Shown one piece after another: positions 34,817-42,983 of a stretch of 64,000 bases of DNA (the stretch's first letter is position 1; each line of letters begins with the position of its first letter). The stretch is from Gemmataceae bacterium (lineage in GTDB: Bacteria > Planctomycetota > Planctomycetia > Gemmatales > Gemmataceae): the NCBI GenBank assembly GCA_901538445.1, contig LR594585.1:739668-803667 (forward strand). The letters are read 5' to 3'. The position numbers and the translations under genes are program-made. Below the pieces are notes generated by a model. It had not been told where the DNA came from. It saw nothing but the letters and a program-made list of their open reading frames with translations, and made no database searches.

Positions 34817-35455
34817 TACCGAATCCGGTTGATGGATTCCTGTAGCCGGCCTCTGTGAGTCCGGTGCTTCGGGGCAGCCCCCAAGCACCGGACTCACAGA
34901 GGCCGGCTACCGTGCGGAACGGATCAACCGAACTTGGTGTAATCCCGGTCCGGTGTCGCGTCCCGTACTCTTCCAAAGCGACTCGGCGCTCCGGCACCCC
35001 GGGGGAAGAATCCGACGTGGCACCGTGCCGCGCCGGGCGGTACTGTGGGTTTAAAGGTGCCGGGGCACTTTCCTCTGGCGAGCGGCGGTTTGGTTCTGAA
35101 GAGTTGGCGGTGATTCTGGAGAGTTTCGGTTGGTTCTGGAGAGTTTCGGTTGGTTCTGGAGAGTTTCGGTTGGTTCTGGAGAGTTTCGGTTGGTTCTGGA
35201 GACCCCACCCCCCACTTCCCCCAGAACCATTTCACACCCCGCACACGCGCAACCAAAGCGCCGAGAGCGCTGCTGCGGTACCGACCCACGCAGTTCGGTA
35301 CAACGCGCTCCCGCACCGGCCGCCGCGCTCCCGCGGCGGCCGCTTCATTTCCCGGCCCCACCCGCGCCGCCCCTCGCGCCCCGCGTTCTTCACGTGCCAT
35401 CCGCCCCACGGCGTGTTACCGTGTGCGGAACGTTCCACATTCGAGGAGCACCACC
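34817..35455. repeat. Gene-free region with palindrome E2 (34843-34909) and a tandem repeat
   Basis: No believable gene in these 639 bases. Palindrome E2 has perfect 27-base arms (34843-34869, 34883-34909), a GGGGCAGCCCC centre, and side hairpins closed by CCGG/CCGG. Imperfect complementarity continues outward (CGGTTGAT / ATCAACC). It is followed from 35111 by a tandem array. Confidence 0.8.
35111..35202. repeat. Tandem array of a 20-bp unit
   Basis: Four identical copies of GAGTTTCGGTTGGTTCTGGA (35121-35200), preceded by a half copy that differs by one base (TGATTCTGGA at 35111). The unit length is not a multiple of three, so it does not encode a protein repeat. It lies 255 bases upstream of the YbjQ gene. 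Confidence 0.95.
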
Positions 35456-36571
35456 GTGATCGTCAGCGGCCTGTCGGGCAACGAGATCTTCTGCCTCGCG
35501 GAAAAGGGCTGGGCGCCCGGCAGCATCGTCGTCGGCAACAGCGTCCAGTCACTCGGCGTGCTCGGGAGCGTGTCGAGCGGGCTGAAGACGCTCGCCGGGG
35601 GCGAGATCGCGAACCTCACGCAGCTCATCAACGAGGGCCGGCACGCGGCGATCAACCGGCTGGAGAAGGAGGCCGAGGGGCACGGCGCGCACGGGGTCAC
35701 CGGGGTCACGTCGGAACTCAAGACGCTCGGCGGGATGCGGGAGTTCATCGCCATCGGGTCGGCGGTCAAGGGGGCGGATTACCGCGGCCCGTTCTTCACC
35801 ACCGCGTGCTCGGGCCAGGACCTGTACTGCCAGCTCGACGCGGGGTACGACCCGCGGCACTTCGTGATCGGGAACGTCGCGTACGCGCTGGGCGTGAGCC
35901 GGGGCGTGTTCGGGTTCCTCCGCGGGTTCGCCGGCGGCGAGGTGAAGGAATTCTCCCAGATGTACAACCACACCCGGCACCTCGCGCTGGAGCGGATCGA
36001 GAACGAGGCCCGGGAGCGGGGCGCGAACGCCGTGGTGGACATCCAGACCGCGATCCTGCCCATCGGCACCGGGGCGCGGGAGATGCTCATGGTGGGCACC
36101 GCGTCGCACCACCCGGCGTTCGGGAACCCGGCCCGGCCGGTCACGTCGGAGCTGACCGGCGAGGAGCTGTGGAACCTCACGAAGATGGGGTACGGCCCGG
36201 TGCGGCTGCTGCTGGGCACGTCCGTGTACTCGCTCGGGTTCACCGGTGGGGTCGGCGCGTTCTTCAAGGGGCTGGGCCGCGGCGAGGTGAGCTCGGTCAC
36301 GCAGTTGATCTACAACGCCCGCGAGAACGCCCTGGCCCACATTGAGGCCGAGGCGGCCGAGATCGGGGCCGACGCGGTCATCGGCACCAAGGTGTTCATC
36401 TACGAGATGGGCGGCGGGTTCGTGGAGGTGCTGGCGATCGGCACCGCGGTCAAGAAGATGCAGGGGCTCGCGACGCAGTCGGCGGCGCTGATCCCGCAGG
36501 CCATCGTCCGCGACCGCACCATGTTCCTCGACGAGACGCACAACACCGGGAAGCTGGAGCGGCAGTCTTGA
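35456..36571 (+). CDS. Triple YbjQ/UPF0145 (DUF74) domain protein
   Basis: A 371-residue protein containing three copies of the YbjQ-like 'heavy-metal-binding' fold. The repeats begin near residue 8 (GNEIFCLAEKGWAPGSIVVG), 120 (GQDLYCQLDAGYDPRHFVIG) and 235 (GEELWNLTKMGYGPVRLLLG). Each continues with a Gly-rich turn (KTLAGGEIANL, RGFAGGEVKEF, KGLGRGEVSSV) and a helix of the R..AL.RIE.EA type, then GANAVV-like strands. Single YbjQ domains (about 105 residues) form pentamers. Three fused copies are unusual. GAGGAG lies eight bases before the GTG start. Function of the family is unclear. Confidence 0.85.
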   Translation: MIVSGLSGNEIFCLAEKGWAPGSIVVGNSVQSLGVLGSVSSGLKTLAGGEIANLTQLINEGRHAAINRLEKEAEGHGAHGVTGVTSELKTLGGMREFIAIGSAVKGADYRGPFFTTACSGQDLYCQLDAGYDPRHFVIGNVAYALGVSRGVFGFLRGFAGGEVKEFSQMYNHTRHLALERIENEARERGANAVVDIQTAILPIGTGAREMLMVGTASHHPAFGNPARPVTSELTGEELWNLTKMGYGPVRLLLGTSVYSLGFTGGVGAFFKGLGRGEVSSVTQLIYNARENALAHIEAEAAEIGADAVIGTKVFIYEMGGGFVEVLAIGTAVKKMQGLATQSAALIPQAIVRDRTMFLDETHNTGKLERQS

Positions 36572-36767
36572 GAGTGGGCAGTGGGCAGTGGGCAGTCAGC
36601 AGAAGGCAGGAACGGGACAACAGGAGTCGGGCACGGGCACGGGCTGGGGCTGGGGCACGGACAAAATCCAACGAGCAGGGGAGGACCAGTCCGGTCCCCT
36701 CTTCCTCCGTGCCCCAGCCCGTGCCCGACTCTGCCCACTGTCCACTCTCCACCGCCCACTCCGCTCG
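36572..36767. repeat. Family C inverted repeat (36626-36729) between convergent genes
   Basis: GTCGGGCACGGGC on the left pairs with GCCCGTGCCCGAC ending at 36729. Inside, GGCTGGGGCACGGA pairs with TCCGTGCCCCAGCC. The outer flanks carry TGGGCAGTGGGCAGT against ACTGTCCACTCTCC. It lies between two convergent stops and may terminate both transcripts. Confidence 0.75.
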
Positions 36768-37979
36768 TCAGTGCCCGCGGCGGATGTCGGACGGCGGGTA
36801 GCGGACGTCGATGCGGTACACCTTCTTCGTGCGGCAGGTGATCTCCCACGTCTCCGGGTTGATCCGCTCGGGCACCTCGATGCGGTGCAGGTCCACGGTC
36901 GCGAGGAACCCGCGCTCGGAGAGCACGTCGATCATCATGCGCAGGGCGACCGGGTCGTCGAGCAGGCCGTCCTCGCTGTTGATCTGCGCGTGCCCGGACA
37001 TCGCGTGCGCCCGCACGATGGGCACCATCTTCACGTCGATGAACCGCAGCACCTTGCAGAACAGGTCCTTGCTCTCCTCCTCGTACTGCTCCAGCCGGCC
37101 GATGAGCTCCTGCCGCGCGTGCGTCGCGAGCTGCTGCGCGATCGGGATCGTCTGGATGAGGTCGTACACCTCGGGGCTGAGTTCGAGCGAGCTCTGGTAC
37201 GCGAACTCGCGGATGATGTTCCGCTGCACCTCGGCGAGGTCGCCCTCGGCGTCCACGAAGTGGAAGTGGAAGATCTGGCGGAGCGACTGGAGCGCGTCGA
37301 ACGTGGTGTCCTTGAACGTCTTGTACCGCTTGCGGCACAGGCCCACGTCGAGGTCGGTGGCCCGCTCCTCGAGCAGGTCGGTCCCCCCGGCCTCGCGGAC
37401 CAGCCGGTTCCGCTCGCGGATCTCGCGGCCCCGCTTGAGCTGCCGCTGCACGCTCACGTCCTCGGACACGAACAGGAGCACGATGCGGAACATCGGCTTG
37501 CGGAACTCGCGGGCCAGCGGGGTGCCGCGGAACTCCGCGTGGAGCTGGAGCGTCGCGTGGTAGAACAGCTTCAGGCACTCGACCTGCGGCTTGGTCCGCG
37601 GGAACCCGTCCACGATGACGCCGTCGTGGTACTTCGGGTCGAGCAGTTCCTCGAGCAACAGCCCGAGCACCTCGCGGTCGCCCACCATCTGCCCGGCGTT
37701 CTTCAGCGCGACCGCCTGCGGGGTGGTGAGCAGCGAGCTGATGACGACCGGCGGGGCGGTGATGTCGCGGGCCTCGGCGACGAACGGGGTGTTCGTGCCC
37801 TTGCCCGCGCCCGGCGCGCCGCCGAGCCAGATGAACTCCCGGGGGAACCGCAGCCGCTCGCGGCCGTGCCGCTCCAGCAGGTCGGACCACACCGCGTTGA
37901 AGATGAGCTGGGCGTCCTTGATTTCCAGGTCGGTCGCCGTGGGCGTGATGATGGCGGACTTGGGTGCGGCGTCGTTCAC
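36768..37979 (-). CDS. Adenylate-kinase-like nucleoside monophosphate kinase, extended form
   Basis: A 403-residue P-loop protein. WLGGAPGAGKGTNTPFV near residue 52 is the P-loop of nucleoside monophosphate kinases, and VIVDGFPRTKPQVEC near 120 is the conserved 'DGFPR' NMP-binding segment. Standard adenylate kinases are 190-220 residues. Here the core is followed by an insert with RQLKRGREIRERN and a C-terminal extension of about 150 residues (helical and then strand-rich: CRTKKVYRIDVRYPP) not found in adenylate kinase. The start is GTG. Substrate unknown; probably cytosolic. Convergent with the YbjQ gene. Confidence 0.8.
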   Translation of the reverse strand: MNDAAPKSAIITPTATDLEIKDAQLIFNAVWSDLLERHGRERLRFPREFIWLGGAPGAGKGTNTPFVAEARDITAPPVVISSLLTTPQAVALKNAGQMVGDREVLGLLLEELLDPKYHDGVIVDGFPRTKPQVECLKLFYHATLQLHAEFRGTPLAREFRKPMFRIVLLFVSEDVSVQRQLKRGREIRERNRLVREAGGTDLLEERATDLDVGLCRKRYKTFKDTTFDALQSLRQIFHFHFVDAEGDLAEVQRNIIREFAYQSSLELSPEVYDLIQTIPIAQQLATHARQELIGRLEQYEEESKDLFCKVLRFIDVKMVPIVRAHAMSGHAQINSEDGLLDDPVALRMMIDVLSERGFLATVDLHRIEVPERINPETWEITCRTKKVYRIDVRYPPSDIRRGH

Positions 37980-38042
37980 GGCAACTCCGGTCTGGCTGGG
38001 GCGCGGGGCCGCGACGCGCCCCGCATCCGTACTCTAAGCCAC

Positions 38043-39323
38043 ATGGCGCACTTTGTCTCGCACCTCGAAGCCGCGATCGACGGGACCGTGCTCCCGTTCG
38101 GCACCGTTGCGAACCTCCACAACGGCCGGCCCATCTGGGTCCGCTACGACCTGGACCGGGTCCGCGGAGCGGTCACCCCGGCCGACATCGCGGCGCGCCC
38201 GCCGACGCTGTGGCGGTACCGCGAACTGCTCCCGCTGCCGGCCGAGGCCGAGCCGGTCACGCTCGGCGAGGGGATGACGCCGCTCCTTCACTGCCCGCGG
38301 CTCGGCAAGCAACTCGGGCTCTCGAACCTGTACGTGAAGGACGAGTCGCAACTGCCGACCGGCAGCTTCAAGAGCCGCGGGATGACGGCCGCCGTGAGCA
38401 TGGCGAAGTGGCTCGGCGTGAAGCGCGTCGCGCTGCCGACGGCGGGGAATGCCGGCGGCGCGGCCGCCGCCTACGCCGCACGCGCCGGTATCGAGTGCTT
38501 CGTGTTCATGCCGCACGACACACCGGTCGTCAACCAGTTCGAGCCGCACCTGTACGGCGCGAAGGCGTTCCGCGTGAACGGCCTCATCAACGACTGCGGC
38601 AAGATCGTCAAGGACGGCACCGACCGCATGGGGTGGTTCGACCTCTCGACACTCAAGGAGCCGTACCGCCTCGAGGGCAAGAAGACGATGGGCCTGGAAC
38701 TGGCCGAGCAGATGGGCTGGACCCTCCCGGACACGATCTTCTACCCGACCGGCGGCGGCACCGGGCTCATCGGCATGTGGAAGGCCTTTGCGGAGCTGCG
38801 CGAACTGGGGTGGTTGTCTTCGGCGAACCCTGAGCGCCAGCGAGGGGGTAACGCTCACCCCCTCGCTGGCGCTCAGGGTTCGCCAGGAATGCCCCGGCTC
38901 ATCTCCTGCCAGGCCGAGGGGTGCGCGCCGATCGCACGGGCGTTCGAGAGGGGCGAGCGTTTCGCGGAGCTGTTCCCGAACGCGCACACGGTCGCGAGCG
39001 GGCTGCGGGTGCCGGTCGCGGTCGGCGACTTCATGATCCTCGACGCGATCCGCGCCAGCGGCGGCACCGCCGAAGTCGGAGCCGAGGCGAGGATCGGTGA
39101 GTGGATGCGGCGGGCGAGCTCGGCGGAGGGAATCAGCGTCTGCCCCGAGACGGCGGTGTGCTTCGACGTGCTCGAACGCATGGTCGCGGCCGGCCGCGTG
39201 AAACCGGACGAGCGGGTCGTCGTCTTCAACACCGGGGCCGCACCGAAGTACCTCGAAGCGCTCCCCGCCGACCTGCCCCGCATCGACAAGGACGGAATCG
39301 ACTGGAGCCTGATCGCGGGGTGA
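38043..39323 (+). CDS. thrC: Threonine synthase with an in-frame palindromic insertion
   Basis: A 426-residue PLP enzyme, last step of threonine synthesis from O-phosphohomoserine. The PLP Lys lies in LPTGSFKSRGMTAA near residue 115. The substrate/PLP-phosphate stretches are LPTAGNAGGAAAAYAA, FYPTGGGTGLIGMWKAF near 245, and VVFNTGAAPKYLEAL at the end. Residues about 260-281 (ANPERQRGGNAHPLAGAQGS) are encoded by a perfect 63-bp palindrome (38822-38884) and interrupt the otherwise continuous block LRELGWL / MPRLISCQAEGCAPI. The threonine versus diaminopropionate/cysteate assignment rests on overall pattern only. Confidence 0.85.
   Translation: MAHFVSHLEAAIDGTVLPFGTVANLHNGRPIWVRYDLDRVRGAVTPADIAARPPTLWRYRELLPLPAEAEPVTLGEGMTPLLHCPRLGKQLGLSNLYVKDESQLPTGSFKSRGMTAAVSMAKWLGVKRVALPTAGNAGGAAAAYAARAGIECFVFMPHDTPVVNQFEPHLYGAKAFRVNGLINDCGKIVKDGTDRMGWFDLSTLKEPYRLEGKKTMGLELAEQMGWTLPDTIFYPTGGGTGLIGMWKAFAELRELGWLSSANPERQRGGNAHPLAGAQGSPGMPRLISCQAEGCAPIARAFERGERFAELFPNAHTVASGLRVPVAVGDFMILDAIRASGGTAEVGAEARIGEWMRRASSAEGISVCPETAVCFDVLERMVAAGRVKPDERVVVFNTGAAPKYLEALPADLPRIDKDGIDWSLIAG
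38822..38884. repeat. Family D element, copy D2, inside threonine synthase
   Basis: Perfect 28-base arms flank a 7-base loop (AACGCTC), total exactly 63 bases or 21 codons. The arm core CCCTGAGCGCCAGCGAGGG matches D1 at 26774 except for one position (CCAG against CAAG). No stop codon arises in the host frame. Confidence 0.95.
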
Positions 39324-39372
39324 TCCCGCCCGGAGGCCGACCGTGTGAGGTCGGCGGCCCGCGAGTCGTGAG

Positions 39373-39720
39373 TCAGCCCACGTCCTGGATCGGCTCGCCG
39401 CCGGTCGGTTTTGCGAGCGCCGGGCGGAGCAGGAACGGGCCGGTGTTGTGCTCGTCGATGGCCCACGTCCCCTGGATGCTCCCCTCGCCGTCGGGCAGGC
39501 CGACGTACAGCACCCGGTGCTTCCCGACGTACTGCTTCACCATCCGCACCCGCCCGGTCGCCTCGTCGTAGGTGCCCGCGACCGTGAACGGGCCGACCAC
39601 GTCGCGGCCCGATCCGGTCACCTCTCCCGCGGCGAACGTCAGGGTGAACGGGGTCATCGCCTGCCGGCCCCACGCCATCCCCTGAACCCAGAAGCCGTCC
39701 CACCGACCCGACGGGTACAT
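39373..39720 (-). CDS. Small beta-rich hypothetical protein
   Basis: A 115-residue protein starting MYPSGRWDGFWVQGMAWGRQ and made of alternating strands (MTPFTLTFAAGEVTGSGRD, VGPFTVAGTYDEATGRVRMV, KHRVLYVGLPDGEGSIQGTW). This is what a small beta-barrel (lipocalin/avidin-like) looks like. I have no family name. Start at 39720; a frame extension of 20 residues is possible. It is convergent with thrC and divergent from the EamA gene. Confidence 0.65.
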   Translation of the reverse strand: MYPSGRWDGFWVQGMAWGRQAMTPFTLTFAAGEVTGSGRDVVGPFTVAGTYDEATGRVRMVKQYVGKHRVLYVGLPDGEGSIQGTWAIDEHNTGPFLLRPALAKPTGGEPIQDVG

Positions 39721-39817
39721 GCGAAGCCCCCTCGCGTAACCGGGCCCGCCCGTCGCGACGGCGGGCGTGACAAGCTCCAACCTATCCGCAGCGGCGGCGC
39801 GCCGCTATCGTTCCCAC

Positions 39818-40699
39818 ATGGTCCACTCCGACGCGCGGCCGTACCTCTGGATGCTCTGCGGCAGCTTCTCGTTCACCCTCATGGGCGTCTTCGCCCACGT
39901 CCTCCTGCAGAGCAACCGGGCGTGCGACTGGCAGACGGTCGCGGTGTTCCGGGCCGGGATCGTCGCGGTGCTGGCCGCGGCGATCGTGCTCGCCACCGGG
40001 CGGAAGTTCGCGTTCTGGCCGTGGCGGCTCTGGCTCCGGAGCGTGTCCGGCAGTTGCTCGATGCTCTGCACGTTCTACGCGCTCGACAAGCTCCCGGTCG
40101 CCGACGTGTTCACCCTCACGAACACGTTCCCGATCTGGGTCGCGCTGCTGTCGTGGCCGCTGTACGGCCGGTCGCCGGGGGTGAAGGTGCTGGCCGCGGT
40201 GCTCGTCGGCGTGGCCGGGGTCGCGCTCGTCGAGCAGCCGCACTTCGAGACCGGGAACCTCGGGGTCGCCGCGGCGCTGGCGGCGGCCGGGTTCACCGCG
40301 GTGGCCATGCTCGGGCTCCACTCGCTGAGCAACCTCGACCCGCTCGCGGTGGTCACCCACTTCTCGGCCGTCGCCACCGTGTTCTGCCTCGTCGCGGCGG
40401 TCGCCACCCCCCTGGAGCACGACCCGGTGCGGGCCGCCGAGCCGCGGGTCGCGCTCGAACTGTTCGGCATGGGCCTGTCGGCGCTCGTCGGCCAACTGTT
40501 CCTGACGCTCGCGTTCTCGCACGGCGCGCCGACCAAGGTGTCGGTCGTCGGGCTCACGCAGATCGTGTTCGCGCTGGCGTTCGGCGTCGCGCTGTTCCAG
40601 CACCAGGTGAACTGGGTGACGTTCGTGGGAACGGCGCTGGTCATCGCTCCGACCGCGTGGCTGCTCTCCCGCGAGCGCCCGGGGAAGGGGGGCTCGTGA
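39818..40699 (+). CDS. EamA (DMT superfamily) transporter
   Basis: A 293-residue membrane protein with about ten hydrophobic helices arranged as two EamA halves. The N-terminal half has SFSFTLMGVFAHVLLQ and the conserved FYALDKLPVADVFTLTNTFP after helix 3. The C-terminal half repeats this with LTLAFSHGAPTKVSVVGLTQ. Family members export or import small metabolites across the inner membrane. The substrate is unknown. ATG 39818 directly precedes the first helix; an upstream ATG adds 17 residues. The stop overlaps the GTG start of the DUF58 gene by four bases. Confidence 0.86.
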   Translation: MVHSDARPYLWMLCGSFSFTLMGVFAHVLLQSNRACDWQTVAVFRAGIVAVLAAAIVLATGRKFAFWPWRLWLRSVSGSCSMLCTFYALDKLPVADVFTLTNTFPIWVALLSWPLYGRSPGVKVLAAVLVGVAGVALVEQPHFETGNLGVAAALAAAGFTAVAMLGLHSLSNLDPLAVVTHFSAVATVFCLVAAVATPLEHDPVRAAEPRVALELFGMGLSALVGQLFLTLAFSHGAPTKVSVVGLTQIVFALAFGVALFQHQVNWVTFVGTALVIAPTAWLLSRERPGKGGS

Positions 40700-41568
40700 C
40701 GCCCGCTGAGCCGCTGCTGACGCCGGACGTCCTCCGCAAACTGGAGGTGCTCGAACTCGTGTCCCGCAAGGTGCGGGCCGGGCGGCAGCGCGGCGACCGG
40801 CTCTCGAAGCGCAAGGGCCGCGGGGCCGAGTTCGCCGACTTCCGCCCGTACTCCGCCGGGGACGACCTGCGGTTCCTCGACTGGGGGCTGTTCGCCCGGT
40901 TCGAGCGGCTCTTCCTGCGGCTGTTCCTCGAAGACGAAGACCTGCACGTTCACCTGCTCCTCGACGTGAGCCAGTCGATGGCGTTCGGCGAGCCGCAGAA
41001 GCTGCTGTTCGCGAAGCGAGTCGCGGCGGCGCTCGGGTTCGTCGGGCTGGTGAACCTCGACCGCGTCACCGTCACCGCGTTCGCCGACAAGGTGCTGAGC
41101 AAGAGCCCGGCGTTCCGCGGCCGCCCGGCACTCCCGCGGTTGCTGGCGGCCCTCGAAGCGCTGGAGCCCGCGGGGGCCGGCGACTTCAACCGCGCGATGC
41201 GGCAGGTCGCGCCGACGCTGAGCGGCCGCGGGGTGGTCGTGGTCCTGAGCGACTTCCTCGACCGCAGCGGGTTCGCCGACGGCCTGCGGTTCCTCGCGTC
41301 CCGCGGGCTCGACACGGCCGCGGTCCAGGTGCTCGCGCCCGAAGAAGTGGAACCGGCCGTCGTGGGCGACCTGCGGTTGACCGACGCGGAGGACGGCACC
41401 GCGGCCGAGGTGACGGTGACGGCCGACCTGCTCGACCGCTACCGCCGCGCCGTAGCCGCGCACCGCACACGGCTCAAGGGCGACTGCAACCGCCTGGGCG
41501 TCTCGCTCGCCCAGGCGACCAGCGACGTGCCGTTCGACCGCGTCGCACTGGGGCTGCTCCGCAACTGA
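40696..41568 (+). CDS. DUF58 domain protein (vWA-like)
   Basis: A 290-residue soluble protein. It starts with the DUF58 N-terminal helix (KLEVLELVSRKVRAGRQRG), then GRGAEFADFRPYSAGDDLRFLDW, the family signature, and a von Willebrand A-like fold: LLLDVSQSMAFG carries the MIDAS DxSxS motif. VVVLSDFLDRSGF is a later strand with conserved Asp. DUF58 proteins often act with MoxR AAA ATPases, but none is adjacent. GTG start overlapping the EamA stop (GTGA). An imperfect inverted repeat follows (41571-41667). Confidence 0.9.
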   Translation: MTPAEPLLTPDVLRKLEVLELVSRKVRAGRQRGDRLSKRKGRGAEFADFRPYSAGDDLRFLDWGLFARFERLFLRLFLEDEDLHVHLLLDVSQSMAFGEPQKLLFAKRVAAALGFVGLVNLDRVTVTAFADKVLSKSPAFRGRPALPRLLAALEALEPAGAGDFNRAMRQVAPTLSGRGVVVVLSDFLDRSGFADGLRFLASRGLDTAAVQVLAPEEVEPAVVGDLRLTDAEDGTAAEVTVTADLLDRYRRAVAAHRTRLKGDCNRLGVSLAQATSDVPFDRVALGLLRN

Positions 41569-41570
41569 GA

Positions 41571-41667
41571 GTGTTGGGAGTATTCGAAGTGTTGAAGAGT
41601 GTCGGGCTGACCCGACCAGCTCCGAGCACCCGAACAAACACTCCCAACACCCAACACTCTTCAACGC
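41571..41667. terminator. Imperfect inverted repeat between convergent stops
   Basis: GTGTTGGGAG and GTGTTGAAGAGTGT on the left are mirrored by CTCCCAACAC and AACACTCTTCAAC on the right, in an order that gives alternative pairings. It fills the gap between the DUF58 stop and the stop of the next minus-strand gene, as a two-way terminator would. Confidence 0.55.
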
Positions 41668-42276
41668 TCACGCACGCGACCCGAAGTACGCGGCGGTGGC
41701 GGCGATCAGAGCGCCCTCCCAGACCTGCATCGCCTGCACGCTCGGCTGGTCCGAGAGCTTCGGCAGGATCGCGAACTGGAAGATGGTCTCCGCGAACAGG
41801 AGCAGGAACGCGATCACCCCGACCCACGCCCGGATGCTGTAGAAGAACTCGTTCCGGCGGCCGAGGACAGACCGGAGCAGGAGCGCCGCGCCGAACCCGC
41901 CCGCGAGGCACCCGAGCAGCACCGGCCACTCGGGGACCTCCGCCGCGTTCGGGGTGAGCTGGGCCGCGAGCCGCTGCGGGTCCTTGAACCCGACGTAGGC
42001 GACGACCGCGATGCTCCCGCCGACGAACAGGAGGCGGAGCACCCACGGGAGCGTCGCCGAGTTGCGGACCGTGTCGACCGGGTGCGACGCGAACGACAGG
42101 AACACCAGCGTCAGCAGGAAGAAGTGCGCGATCGGGGCGGTCCGCTGGGCCTCCCACGGCACGAGCAGCAGGATCCAGAAGAACGAGCAGATCATCAGCG
42201 ACAGGATGCCGCGGACGCTGCCGGTCGGGAGCCCGAAGGGCTGGAACTCTTCGGAGCGGGTGTCGCCGTTGGCCAT
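41668..42276 (-). CDS. Polytopic membrane protein of unknown function
   Basis: A 202-residue protein with six likely membrane helices (GILSLMICSFFWILLLVPW, FFLLTLVFLSFA, VLRLLFVGGSIAVVAYVGF, VLLGCLAGGFGAALLL, VGVIAFLLLFAETIFQFA, ALIAATAAYFGSR). The N-terminus (MANGDTRSEEFQPFGLPTGS) is soluble. No catalytic motif or known family is apparent. It is followed downstream by the convergent repeat and preceded by a 94-base gap from the next minus-strand gene. Confidence 0.75.
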   Translation of the reverse strand: MANGDTRSEEFQPFGLPTGSVRGILSLMICSFFWILLLVPWEAQRTAPIAHFFLLTLVFLSFASHPVDTVRNSATLPWVLRLLFVGGSIAVVAYVGFKDPQRLAAQLTPNAAEVPEWPVLLGCLAGGFGAALLLRSVLGRRNEFFYSIRAWVGVIAFLLLFAETIFQFAILPKLSDQPSVQAMQVWEGALIAATAAYFGSRA

Positions 42277-42370
42277 CGCGGTGTCCTCGGTGGAGCGGGA
42301 CTGTCTCTATAACCCAGTTCGGCGGCCGCGGCCAAACCTTTCCCCGCGAGCCGCGGCGCAGTCCCGGCCC

Positions 42371-42916
42371 TCACCCCCGCAGCCGCTCGGCGCACGTGCG
42401 GTTGACGTACTGCACCAGCACCGCGGCGTGGGCGAGCGGTTGGCCCGGGTCGTTGATGTCGCCGTTGTCCGTGACGTCGTGGACGTGCTGGACGACGCCG
42501 GACAGGGCCGCCGAGATCAGACCGTCTATCACCTCCGGCGCGACGCGGTGCTCCAGCACCCACTCGTAGGTCGGCACGTAGATCCGCCGGCGGGCCTCGA
42601 CGGTCCCGAGGAGCTTCGCGCCGAAGCGGTGGCCGGACGGCTGGCCGCCCCGCTTCGCGCCGGGGCCGCGGAAGAACCGGGGGGCGGTGTCGCCGCGGAT
42701 CACCTTCAGCCCCTGCCAGACCCCCTCGACCGTGTCCGACGTTGCCCCGGGCATCCCGGGAACGGGAATCCCGCCGTGGACCCACATCGGGCTGAGGGTG
42801 CAGAGCGGCTCCGGCGCGTAGCTGCTCACGTCGATCACGGTGGTGCCCGGGGGCAAGTTCTCGACGTGGTACCGCGGCACGAAGACGGCGCGGGCGAACG
42901 GCGGGCGGCGGGACAT
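42371..42916 (-). CDS. Hypothetical protein
   Basis: A 181-residue soluble protein with a distinctive stretch MWVHGGIPVPGMPGATSDTV, then EGVWQGLKVIRGDTAPRFF, then a basic Gly-rich loop (RGPGAKRGGQPSGHRF). The C-terminal part is helical (RIYVPTYEWVLEHRVAPEVI). The 'GIPVPGM.G.TSDTVEGVWQGLKV' pattern looks conserved (it is too specific to be chance), but I cannot name the family with certainty. Start at MSRRPPFARAVFVP; the frame upstream enters a neighbouring intergenic stretch. Confidence 0.65.
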   Translation of the reverse strand: MSRRPPFARAVFVPRYHVENLPPGTTVIDVSSYAPEPLCTLSPMWVHGGIPVPGMPGATSDTVEGVWQGLKVIRGDTAPRFFRGPGAKRGGQPSGHRFGAKLLGTVEARRRIYVPTYEWVLEHRVAPEVIDGLISAALSGVVQHVHDVTDNGDINDPGQPLAHAAVLVQYVNRTCAERLRG

Positions 42917-42983
42917 GAAGCGGCCTCCGCGTGGCAGACACGCGGAGGCCGAGAAAAGTTCGGGGGGTCGGCCGCGCCCCGGG

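Noticed and set aside
35111-35202. Protein with Phe/Trp-rich repeats (VLESFGWFWR type)
   Set aside because: The repeat unit is 20 bases, so the peptide repeat only appears by cycling through all frames; there is no start context.
38822-38884. thrC treated as a pseudogene
   Set aside because: The insertion keeps the frame, has no stop, and all PLP-site motifs before and after it are intact.
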